This document shows, piece after piece, positions 34,116 to 44,446 of a stretch of DNA of 64,000 nucleotides. The first letter of the stretch is position 1, and every line of letters begins with the position of its first letter. The position numbers and the translations under genes were made by a program. Source of the stretch: Epichloe hybrida (taxonomy: Eukaryota; Ascomycota; Sordariomycetes; Hypocreales; Clavicipitaceae); assembly GCA_019022495.1 (NCBI GenBank), contig JAFEKR010000007.1, positions 620,001-684,000 on the forward strand, written 5' to 3'. The notes beneath the pieces were generated by a model. That model was not told where the DNA came from, searched no databases, and saw only the letters and a program-made list of their open reading frames with translations.

Positions 34116-36078
34116 TTAGAAGGTGTAGTGGAGAATACGTCTCCAGGCTGGCCACGAGGCAACCTTGGCGCGGAAAGCGTTAATCTCGTCCCAGTCCAAT
34201 TCACGTCGGCCAGTGTCAACATCCATCTGCTCCGTTCGGAGCCAACCAGTTCGCTTCCAAAGATATCCAATGACCCAGAAGAAGAGGACAACAGGAAACG
34301 CAAGATAAGACTTGAAGAAGCCTTCAACAGTGCCCATGCCACTCTTGCCAGGTGGTGCAACAATGGCGGTATAAAACTGGAACAAAAGTGTTAGCAGATG
34401 CTCGAGCACGACGTGAAATGCTACAGGAAAGAAGTGGCATCTTACCTGGGCGATGAGAACAAGAACACAAAGAATGAGGCCTAGCCAGGAGCCATAAACG
34501 CCACCGATAGCCTTGAAAGGGATCTCATCCAAAGTATGGCCGTTGTATTTCCAGGCCTTTCGGAAGCGGATGTGAGCCAGACAGATGGAACCCCAAGTGA
34601 AGAGTGCGGCAAGTCCAGACAAGGCCAACAACCAGTCAAAGACTACAGGGCCCTGATTATTTAAGCTGACAAAACCGAGAAGTCCGCAAAGAAGGATAGA
34701 AGTAACGGCCGGGAGGGGGCGGCCGGACTTGTCAATGTAGGTGAAGAACTTGGGAGCGTAACCTTGCTGAGCCATTGCCACCAGGGTTCGCGATCCGCCA
34801 TAGACACCAGACACACCAATAGACAAGACGGAAACCAAGATTACCACATTCATGAAGTGGTCGAATCCCTTAAGACCGGCGTACTTGCCAACCAAGACAA
34901 AGGGCGATGCCTTAACATCAGTGAAGGCCGAGTCTGAAAGAAGAGCAGGGTCATTGCAATCAATCAAAAGACCAACAAAGAAAAGACCAAGTATATAAAA
35001 GATAGTGATACGCCAGAATACCTGCTTAATCGCGCTAGGCAGAGACTTAGCCGGGTTCTTGGTCTCAGCGGCAGCAAGACCAACTAGCTCAGTCCCAGAG
35101 AAAGAGAAGGCAGCAGTGACGAAGACTGAGCAAAATCCTTTAAACCCGTTTTTAAAAGCGCCAGGGTTGTACCAGTATCGTGCACCCCAATACTCATTAT
35201 ATCGACCAGAGCTGGGACCACCGCCGAGAACAAGGACGAAAGCGATAATCATGAAGATAACGGTAGCGCATAGCTTGAAGACAGAAGAGACGAATTCCTC
35301 TTCAGCATATCCCAAAGCACCGAACAAATTGATGATAATAATGGCAATCAGGAAGACGGTGATCCAGACACCGACCGAGATATCCGCGTTCCAGTATTGG
35401 ATAGTGAGACCGCAAACCGTTAATTCAAGTGGCAGGACGACAGCCCATTGAAACACATAGTTCCAGCCCATAGCGAAACCCCAGGAAGGATCGATAAAGC
35501 GAGACGAGTAGGTATAGAAACCACCAGAGACAGGATACATGACAGCGAGTTCACCAAGAGCGTAGACTGTGAAACACACGGCTTGTCAGCAAGAGCAGGA
35601 AGGAAGGGGGAAAAGAAGCGGCGAAACAGTTCAGTTGCTAATGCGATTCAAATAGGGGCACTACATACCGACATTGAACATCATGATACCAATGATCAGA
35701 AAGTCGATGAAAAGAGTACCGGGGCCCTGCAGAGAGACCGTTAACCCGCTAGCGCTGGGGGGGGGGGGGGGGAGGGAACTGGAAACTTACACCTTTACTG
35801 AGAGCACCACCAGAACCAACGAAGAAGCCAGCGCCGATTGAACCGCCAATGGCAATCATGTTCAGATGTCTGGCGCTCATGGGACGCTCAAGCTCGATGT
35901 GACCTACACCATAATGGGCCTTCTTGAACGACTCGATGTTCATGCCGTTTCGGGTCATGAAGTCGGCGTGGCGGGCGGCGCCTTCATTTTTACCAATGAC
36001 ATGAGAAGTGCCTTCCATGGTCGTGGTCGGACCCTTCTCCGCGACACTTGAGTCGACTGCCTCATCTTTGGACGACAT
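34116..36078 (-). CDS. Amino-acid permease, Gap1-like APC superfamily
   Basis: Exons 36078-35791, 35726-35669, 35566-34446 and 34376-34116 encode 575 residues. After a polar cytosolic N-terminus, the protein has the fungal amino-acid permease signature: RHLNMIAIGGSIGAGFFVGSG in the first membrane helix, GELAVMYPVSGGFYTY, and FSFSGTELVGLAAAET in the substrate-binding helix. About twelve membrane helices can be seen. Such plasma-membrane permeases import amino acids by proton symport; the specificity is not readable from sequence. The N-terminal lysines (KDEAVDSS, IGKNE) are candidates for ubiquitin-driven turnover, by analogy only. The start MSSKDEAVD is typical; an upstream in-frame ATG at 36156 seems less likely. 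Intron 1 (64 bp) contains a 16-base C run on the coding strand. Confidence 0.95.
35757..35772. repeat. G16 homopolymer inside a permease intron
   Basis: Sixteen consecutive guanines on the plus strand (C16 in the transcript) lie inside the 64-bp first intron of the amino-acid permease, between the 5' splice site and the GTTAAC branch-like sequence. Confidence 0.9.
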
Positions 36079-37157
36079 TCTGTCGACGTAGGTTTCCTCA
36101 CGGGCTCTGCTCCCTTGTGTATGAAGTGTATCAGGCAGCAATGCTCCAAGCAGCACAAGGCCAGACAGAGGGGGAGGAGAGAGGAAAGAAAAGGAACAGG
36201 ACTGGGTACGGAGAAAAAGAGAGGGATTGTCACATCATCATGAGAGGGGGGATCGTCTATCTTTAAGAAGAAAAGGCTAAACGACATGGACTTCTGGACT
36301 TCTGGAAGCCGTGTTCATGGAGGTTTGGGGGGGGGCGTCAGCTTGGAGGGTGGAGGAAACGATTCATTCATCGAGAAGGGGGAGGGTGGGAAGGGGCGTG
36401 TGACTTTACAGAGTCAATGGAGGCGGATTTGCCAAAAAGCGCGGGCACCAGCTTTGACCCTTGGAGCTGATACAATGTTGAGGGAGGGCCGGCCGGGGAC
36501 CCCTATTTGGGATTTGGGAGAGAGGGGACGACGAGAGGTGGGAGGGAACGGGAAGCTTCCAAATTCGTGGAAGAGGCTTTGCACCTAAACAAGCGTTGAA
36601 CCAGGGCAAAGTTGTGAAGCCAAGTCAAGGAGCTTGGCGAGTACTCTTTCCGACGGCCAGTGCGAGGCATTGCAAGGCAGTTTCCCACTTTGCCACGCTT
36701 CCAGAATAGTCGCAAAGGTAGGTGTCAAGTTGAGACGAGCAGAATCTTGATACCAGAGCAGAGACCATGTGGTGCGCTGAAGGATCAAGGGCAAGTGGAA
36801 GCATGCTCGACGATTCGATGTAAGTCATCTATGTATCAGGTGGGCTTGAAGGAAAAGAATCAATCAGTGCGGGGAGGGCAAGCTACGGCGGCGATGTTGC
36901 GACGGAAAAGCAACAGAAACAGTTCCCTCGGGCTGTTACAGCAGGATCTTTGCCTGGATCAATCAGGCCAGGGTAGACCCAGGTCTGGACTAGAATGGCA
37001 CTAGTCATTTGTCAGTGGTTCATCAAGAGGCCCAGCGCGTTGCAGAATATGGTCTGCCGACTTCTACTCTACACCGTGGACAGCTTGGGCGGAGCGAAGC
37101 GAGGACGTTTCAACAGCACAGACTGTGGTTCGGTGCAGTCTGGTGATGGTGCAGTCT

Positions 37158-37183
37158 GGTGATGGTGATGGTGATGGTGATGG
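37158..37183. repeat. GGTGAT hexamer microsatellite
   Basis: About four tandem GGTGAT units, preceded by two TGGTGATGGTGCAGTC-like partial copies at 37125-37157. Confidence 0.8.
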
Positions 37184-39582
37184 AGTCCAGTTCGGCTTCG
37201 TGGAGGAGAGAAAGAAGGGCGCCGCAAACAGCCTGTACATATGTACAGCCTGTACGGAGTACGAGCGAGGGTGTTATCAGGGCCCGAAGATTGTGCTTTT
37301 TCCCGGCTAATCCGCACAAGACTTGCCGTTGGGGATTTGGGAATGAGATGGCCGGATTGCATCCCGGGGCTGGCCTTGGCTGCTCAGCTCCTCCAAGAGA
37401 ATCCATCCCCCGTCCCCCGTCCCTCCCCCCTGGCATTAACCCAGCCTATCAGCCACGGCTCATTATCGACAAACTAACAAACTACATACATAGCCGCGGA
37501 CAACGGTGGCGCCAACGGGGCAGACTCAAAGAAGCAACCTGGCACGCGCGTCCAATCAGTACATGTGCGTAATACGGACTGAGCGCAAGACGACTTGGCT
37601 TGCGTCCCGTTTCCCGCTTCCCGTTTCCCTGGTCCCTCCTCTCTCCTTCGTCACCGGCCGATCCTGGAACTCTCGGACAGTCGCCCTGTTCGACGTGTGC
37701 TTATCTTGAAGTGGACTTCTCCCGAGCCCTTGGTCCCCGAAATTTCTCACTCCCCGGACTTGGCCACCCAGATCCTTGTTTAGTGGATCAACTAGCCGCC
37801 AGTAACCACCCTTGTTGAGTTGAATGCTTCAAGTAGGTATTTTCCCAGACGCAAGGTCATGCTGATAGCTCTATGGATTAACGGACTATACATGTAATAT
37901 AGCTTGCATTTTTGACTGTCGATTGCTCGTAATCCCCCCCCTTCCCCCTCTGCAGTGACCGCCCCGAGGCGGATCAACTGGTTCGGAGAATGGACTCTCT
38001 CGCCTGGATTAGCATATCGACGGCGCGGGGCTCGGCGATTGCTGACATGGAGAACACGGTAGCGTGGAAGCACCAATAGGCATGAAGTTGATCGAGGCTT
38101 GCCGAGACCGCCGAGACTGCCGTCTCCAAATAACACGGGCGATTCGACGCCGGCGACGACCCAAACCCGGCCCTGGACGCGCGTGCGTCTGGCTTTAGAT
38201 TGTGGGCTGACATGTTCCATGTGTATACGGATCCGTATGCTTCTACACCTTCCGTTCTTGGCTGTCGAGTCTTGGATGATATTGGTGCACGCGTCCACCA
38301 CCTTGTCACGCCACGTCTTGGCTCGACGACGACGACGAACAAGACCACAAGCTGCAAGCATGATGACCAAGCGCCAACTAGCATGGGAGAGATATCTCAT
38401 GCAAGGGATTCAAGGATTCAAGCTCCTTATTCCGTGGATTTGCAGGGGATCTGCATGATTCCCAAACGCAATGGCACCCACCGTCCCAACTTAATCTGTT
38501 GACTTCCACCTGCGCTCGAGGCTAGACTCGGACGTGGCACTGCACGCGCGGCAAGCCGTTGGAAGGGAAAAGACCAGGGCGAGGGCACCAGTGGTGGTGG
38601 GTGCACTTGGTGCGGCAAAACGCGGGCCCCACCCAGCCTTATCTTTCTCAACAAGGAGTCTCCATAAAACCCCAGACTTTGACTGCTCAAGTGTCATGTA
38701 CGGCAGCGGGTGTGTGTAACGTAATGTACGTCCGTACGTGTTGAATGGGAATTGAACCGGCCTGCGCATAAGCTTATCTACAACGTCGAATGGATGGCCA
38801 TCCATCCATCTGGTATCCCCCCACTTCTGTCAGTTTCGATGTGTCACGTAAATGGGAAACTGCGGGGGATCCAGGGGAGGGGGGGGGAAGAGCTCTGGTC
38901 TTCCAAGAACGCGAGCCCAAGACGCTTGTAAATCCGCGAAGAAGCAACCCCCTGGTTCCCTGCGGAACTGCCGGTGCCATGACTACGCAAAATGGCATTT
39001 GTTGTCGCCGCCGGCTGTTAATTACGCAGCGCCTCCGTCTTCTTCACAAGTTCCCTAATACCATACCCGACGAGTTGGCCCGCCAAAGCGGTGCACTCAC
39101 TCCATCCACCTCGGCCACCTGGGAAAAGTGCCAGAATTCTCGACGAGTGGAACTAGATTCTGATTCGCTGGATGTACAGGCTTTCATAGAGTTGTTTGCG
39201 GACAATCTGATTCATTCAAAGACGGTTTCCGCCAACAAGTTGGACGCAACTTGCTGCCGTGTCGCACGCCGGGAATGCGTGGCCTCTATCGTCGTTACGT
39301 CAGGCGTCTCTCGACAATCTTTTTTCCTTGTAGGCTTGTAGTCGACGAAGCCCAGCAAGTAAGTGACATGGAGAGCATGGGCACACCCAGGACTGACCCG
39401 GGACTGGAGCACAAGGCCGAGGTTTCCTCTGCTATCAACTTCTACTGACCAAGTCTTGCAAGACTTGGCATTAACAAGGGCACTCGTTTCGAAAGCAGTC
39501 ATCACTAAATCTGACATGTGTACACTGAAGGGTACACTGAAGGGTACACCTGGTTTGAGATAGTCCTGATCCAGGATGGAGC

Positions 39583-39603
39583 TTTTTTTTTTTTTTTTTT
39601 TTT
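39583..39603. repeat. Poly-T tract
   Basis: Twenty-one thymines downstream of KGD4. No adjacent element with coding content or terminal repeats was seen. Two exact AAGGGTACACTG copies lie about 60 bases before it. Confidence 0.85.
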
Positions 39604-40155
39604 GCTAGAATGTGTACGCGATCGCTGTCAATGGATAAAGAACAAAGGTATCCGCGACTCCAAGACCTATTGCCCTCACCCCACGTTTGGACACACATCA
39701 TGCCAGCACCAATTTTGAGTTTCTGCGAGCTGGGCAACCAAATTTCCCCCTCCCTTTAACGATTCCAGGAGCCTGGTCCATGTGAATATTCCAATGTAGC
39801 GGCAATATTGCCTGCTAAGGAGCGAATTTTAAGCGGCCGGTGCTTACATATCAGCAATTGTTTCCTTCCTCATTCCTCGTTCCGCTGACACACAAGAGAC
39901 GGAGGTGGTAATCCTCGTCAAGTTCATGTGCCGAGACGAAAATGGTACGTCTTTGGCAACTGGAGTCGCTGAAAGCTACTCAACGTCTTCATAGCTGATA
40001 CTCGTGCCCAGGGGTATAATACTGCGTGATTCCGCAGAGTTATTTTGATGTTGCTGCGCTTGACGCAGCCCTTCCACTCCCCCCGCTATCCCGTTCCTGT
40101 TGTCCCGTTGTTTTCTGTCTCAACCTTCCCTCAACACCCTACCAAGCCACCGTAT

Positions 40156-40663
40156 TTAGCCCAGAAGAGCGGCTCCGCCAGACTCGACAGCCTCAATTTC
40201 CGCCAAATCGATAGGCGCTCGTCGGAATCGGGCAGGCAGTTCAGAAATGTCGAACAAGACTCCACTAGGAGGGTGAATGGAGCCGAGTTGAGAGCCTGAG
40301 GAGCCACCAACACCGGCCTCGGCGCTACCAATGGTTTTCTGGAGGGGACCGTGCTGCTGAGCATGGTCACGGTAGGAGCTAAAGGAGGCGTGTCGGGCTG
40401 CGGACGAGCTGTTGCCGGAAGCTGTGAACGACTCTGGCAATTGTCCGGTGGGGGAGGCAGGATGAGGCTTGGGCGTGTGGTCGACAGATGCTAGCAAGAA
40501 CGGTCAGTACGCTTGTTCCTCAGAGGACGAATAACGCACGCTACCAGGCCCGAGGTTAGAGGGAGAGATGCTCACAAGGAATTGATCGCGGGCCAATGAA
40601 TTTGATCAGAGGCGTGCGCTCTGCATGCGCTGCAGCCTGTCGGAGAGCTCTGGTTGCGAACAT
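40156..40663 (-). CDS. KGD4: 2-oxoglutarate dehydrogenase subunit Kgd4 (MRPS36/Ymr31 family)
   Basis: Exons 40663-40576 and 40490-40156 encode 140 residues, separated by an 85-bp intron (GTGAGC..GCTAG). The basic N-terminus MFATRALRQAAAHAER looks like a mitochondrial presequence, followed by LIKFIGPRSIPSSVDHTPKPH. The C-terminus GVLFDISELPARFRRAPID..EIEAVESGGA is the hallmark of the Kgd4/MRPS36 family. Kgd4 tethers the E3 subunit to the E1-E2 core of the 2-oxoglutarate dehydrogenase complex; older annotations call it a mitochondrial small-subunit ribosomal protein. The low-complexity middle is normal for this linker protein. The product of this complex, succinyl-CoA, is the substrate of the LSC2 product encoded in the same window, although the genes are 29 kb apart. 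Confidence 0.93.
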
Positions 40664-41715
40664 GGCTTTTTCTTCTTTTCTTCCCCGGGTGTACAGCCAA
40701 CGTGAGATCAGGGTGCGACAGACGCAAATAGGATGATCGATGAAGAACCAAAAAAGGCGCTTCTCGCATGCAGTTGACGGCACAGAAAAGAGCCGCATGA
40801 AAATGCTGGTTGTGAAGGCCGAGGTGGAAGAAATGGTAAGACGGAAGGAAGGTGGGTGAGATGAGCATTCCTGAGGTGGATAAGATGGGGGGATCCATTA
40901 TGTATAATAATTTTTGATAACGAGAACCGACTGATGGATGTACACACCCACTGTAGACACGGAATTTTCAGAAGCAAGCGCGATCCCGTGACGGCACTGC
41001 AGGTGCCACCCAGCACTAGCCCACCAGCAGCAGCACGCCCAGACAGACACTGGCAGACGCTGGCAGACACTGGCGGGGCGATGTTCGTCTTATTTGGGGA
41101 TCATCGTACCACTGGCTGCATGACGCTGCAAGCCCTGTCAGCGAGCAGCAAGCAGGCGCCAGCTTGGTGGATCCCAGGGCAGCGCATGTACGGATTACAT
41201 AATAGCCCATCGATTGGGCAATGAGGGAAATATCGGACCAAACTCGACACCCAGAACGCGACAAGCTGGGGAAGATGTGGAGGCGGCCTACCCCCTCTCC
41301 GAGTGTCGGAGCACGCACGAAAAAAGCCCGCGGGAATCTAGCTCGTCACATGCAAAATGGCATTGTGTCGACGCTCTACAGGACCTCGGCAGGTAGACAC
41401 AACTTACACATGTTCATAAACATCAACAGATGGCACATTCATGTTATGCGTAGAGACTATTTTATTCGACATGACATAGCTTACTCGTGTACCAAGTCCT
41501 AACTGTTAACAAAATATGAATGAAAAAAAAAACCCCCTCACAATGTATTTCATTGGCAATTGGGATGCAGAACGTCCATAAAACTATTACTTAAGAATGC
41601 ATTGTCTACTTTATACTCATAGGGGGTTTGGCTGCAGAATTATGGTGCATGTACGGAGTAATCCCACTCAGTCGCATACCCTCTTACTTGAACCAAATGC
41701 TTATGGTTTCCCGTT
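40664..41715. other. 1.05-kb spacer between KGD4 and the App1-type gene
   Basis: The spacer holds the KGD4 promoter side and the 3' flank of the App1-type gene, both on the minus strand. It contains two CTGGCAGAC repeats near 41048-41070, a TACGGATTAC word at 41189-41198 and a TACGGAGTA word at 41652-41660. No gene is supported. Confidence 0.5.
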
Positions 41716-43370
41716 CTACTGACCCTCTCTGATTGTTTTCTTCACAATGTCCAAGCATTCCGCCGGGTCTTCAAAAACATGCCAAGCGTGACGCGGGACG
41801 TCTTCGAAAGCCTTTTCGAATCTCTCCGGTTCATTCTTTTCGTCTATGCCAACTTCAGCAACATTGGTGGCCTTTCTTATGAGAATCAGACGAATCCAAC
41901 CGGGCGAGGTCCGATACCTAAGCCAGTGACAATCAGCTGCTTGTTCCAGACTTTTTGGGGAAGGGTTTTGATGAGCACATACATTTCACCGTAAGCTTCG
42001 GGGTCTGACTGCGTTGAGTCTCCTATCATAATCATCTTTCTTGCTGGTAACCATCCGTGGATTTTCTTGATCCGGTCAACCTTGTATTCCTCTGTTCTCA
42101 ACGTCAACGCTGAAAGAAGACCAGCCAGAGTTTTCCAGCTCGAATCTCGAAGGATGAGAGTTCCCGCAGGATAGTAATGCTTGCGAAATTGCTTCAGGAA
42201 AGGATAAAGGTTATAAGGAGACGCGGAGAGATAGAACCACGCAGTGTCCTGGGGCAAACATGACTTGATTTCAGCATAAAGCTCAGGCATTCCTTTGATC
42301 GGGAGTGATGGGTTGATGAAGGTCTCGCGCAGTATTCCAACTGGGTCGCTTGTCATCGTAACTTTGATTGTATCATCTACGTCTATGTTCTCATGAGTAC
42401 CAAGCAGATCACAATTGAAAGAAGAAAATTGCAGGACATGGGTGTTCCTACCGGATATGATGCCCCATCCATCTTCACCAGCATAGTACGTTTGCATGTC
42501 GGTGATACTTCCAGTGCCTGCTCCCAGTTTTGTCGATGTCCTTATGAGTGAACCCCTTTCACTGCTGGGGAGATTCAGTATGTTTGAGGACAACCCATTT
42601 GTGCTGGATGGGCCGAGCTTCAATCTTGCTGACTGCTGAGTAGCGGTTACGAATCTTGCGGGACGGACATCCCATAGGAACGGGAGAATCCTCTGCTCGA
42701 CAGTCTTTCGCTCTGCCGCGTCATCTGTCAACCCGATAGCTTGAACTATGCCCGATACCATGTCCATGAGCTTTTTCTTATCCTCACGCTCAAAAATGGC
42801 AGCTACAAACTCAGCTTGCCAGGCCCCCGTGCGGGGAGACTTGAACGCCGTGTTGTCGAGGAGCCAGACAATTTCATCGTCGGTGACGGGTTTCGCGAAA
42901 GGGCGGAATATTCTGAGTCTATTCAACCAGCTGGTGAGTCTAGGCTGGCCTTGGGCTAAGGGAACCCTTGAGCTTTTGGCCACGGTGAGGTTGGATTCGA
43001 ACTTCTCGAACTTCTCGAAGTCCTTTTCCTTTCTTGTTCGCATCTGCATCGCGCTGGCAAGATTCGAGGGACTGAATTCGTTGTTTGCCATTTTGAAACA
43101 TCTCACAGCCCGGTACGAGGCCTGTCTTTTTAACATAGATTTGAGTCCAAGGTCAGATGGTGCGAACATGAAGTTGTTCCCTCGTGTATGTCGGGTGCTG
43201 CTTGCTCTTGAGTTCAATGTGTCATAGGTCTGTCTACACGGCGAGTCTCGTGCACCTGAAGAATGGCTAGGACACACGATGCTGCCTTGGCTGGGGAAGG
43301 CTGAGCTTGAAGAGGTTGGTGTCGCTATCAGCCCCTCGTGACGACATCTGGCCAAGCGTGACCAGATCAT
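41716..43370 (-). CDS. App1-type (DUF2183) phosphatidate phosphatase-domain protein
   Basis: Exons 43370-42452, 42382-41983 and 41917-41716 encode 506 residues. The HAD-like catalytic motif appears as SDVDDTIKVT (Asp307 and Asp309), formed exactly by splicing a 69-bp intron. Later landmarks are FYLSASPYNLYPFLKQF, GTLILRDSSWKTL and MIMIGDSTQSDPEAYGEM, ending in the RLILIRKATNVAEVG segment after a 65-bp intron. These match the DUF2183 catalytic domain of yeast App1, a phosphatidate phosphatase linked to actin and endocytosis; this protein lacks App1's actin-patch context, so its role is inferred. The N-terminal 90 residues are Ser/Arg-rich and could be a mitochondrial leader. Starting at 43091 (MANNEFSPS) is an alternative. 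Confidence 0.87.
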
Positions 43371-44446
43371 GACGCGACCCTAAAAGCTGGGCGATGAGAT
43401 CACCCGGCTTATACGGAGCATTGCCACCGATCGAACTTTCCCATCAGGCTCCCAGCAGTTTGCAGTCGTCTTCATTTTTTTGACTTGGCAGCCGCAACGC
43501 TGGATAGAAAGCAAACCAAAGTCTTCAGTCTGTCAAGCCTGCCGATTTTCTGTCCTTCGTTGGAATGCGGGGGAGCAGGCGATCTACGCGCTCTGCGCAC
43601 TCAACGCCACAGCCGTTCCCGCCAACCTACTAGTGGAAGCTAGGTTGGCAAATTGTGGTGGTTTGTGTTGATCCATGAGCAATGTCGCTCATTTCCGTGC
43701 CATTCATCAGGTATCTCTCAGCATTGGGATCTCTCTGGTTTGGCTTTGCAGTGCTTCGACTATGGTCTCGCAATTCCGTTTCTACAGAATAAAACCTCTG
43801 CAGTATAAATTACCGGTCGATGACTTCGTGCTGGGCCATTGCTGGCCAGGTGCAGCCCGCCGCTTGTTTTTCGGTATGAAAGCCGCTGTGAAATTCGCGT
43901 CCAACGGGTTGGAATTATAGAAGTAACGAAAGTGGTCAAGTTGGAGCTACAACACGCGGATATGAGGCCATATTGTTAGTGTTTCGGAGAAACGGCCAGA
44001 TGCGCGGTATTGGTGAGTGTCAATTGAGCTAGTACATGAGCACACAGACCCGACCCCCTTGGAATTTTATGGGGCTTGTCAGAACATTCCAGGATTACAA
44101 CCATGACGCCCAATTTGACACGATGGCTTTGCCACGACCATGACAGGCTTTTGATCTCGACATCAACACTGGCTGTCGAGAGTCATTCACGCCATAGAAC
44201 AACCAGCCTTTTGTTCGTGCTGCACACCTGTGATCCGATACCGCGTCCTATTCGTACGACAAGTGGTACCATGGGCCGCCCATAAGCCTGTCGAGTCGCA
44301 ACATGATTGCCTCGAAGTTGCTTCGGCGAAGAACGAAATTGTGTCGAGCGAAGCGCATTGCTCGCATCGGATGAACACAACTTGCCACGCCATTTCGAGT
44401 TCAGTTGCTACTGTTTTACTCCTGGAGAGCACCGAGGCCCGCAGAT
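43371..44446. promoter_or_regulatory. Divergent spacer before the large acidic protein gene
   Basis: This 1,076-bp spacer lies between divergent starts. No coding frame with recognisable content was found. Only generic promoter function for both flanking genes can be inferred. Confidence 0.4.

Larger units (their letters stand above)
36079..40155. other. 4.1-kb gene-poor spacer
   Basis: The spacer lies between the permease start and the 3' end of KGD4. It contains a G-rich stretch near 36326-36400, a GGTGAT array at 37158-37183, a TACGGAGTA word at 37253-37261 and a 21-base T run at 39583-39603. Short frames up to about 200 codons (37792-38400 on the minus strand, 38790-39341 on the plus strand) have no domain, no conserved-looking motif and arginine/proline-rich random composition, so I do not call genes. 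A tRNA-like GGTTCAATTCC at about 38750 on the minus strand lacks the rest of a tRNA. Confidence 0.5.

Noticed and set aside
37792..38400. 202-codon minus-strand frame in the 36-40 kb spacer
   Set aside because: Arginine-rich random composition, an overlapping open frame on the opposite strand, and no recognisable motif.
38735..38830. tRNA-like B-box (GGTTCAATTCC on the minus strand)
   Set aside because: No A-box, anticodon arm or pairing acceptor stem can be placed at the correct distance upstream.
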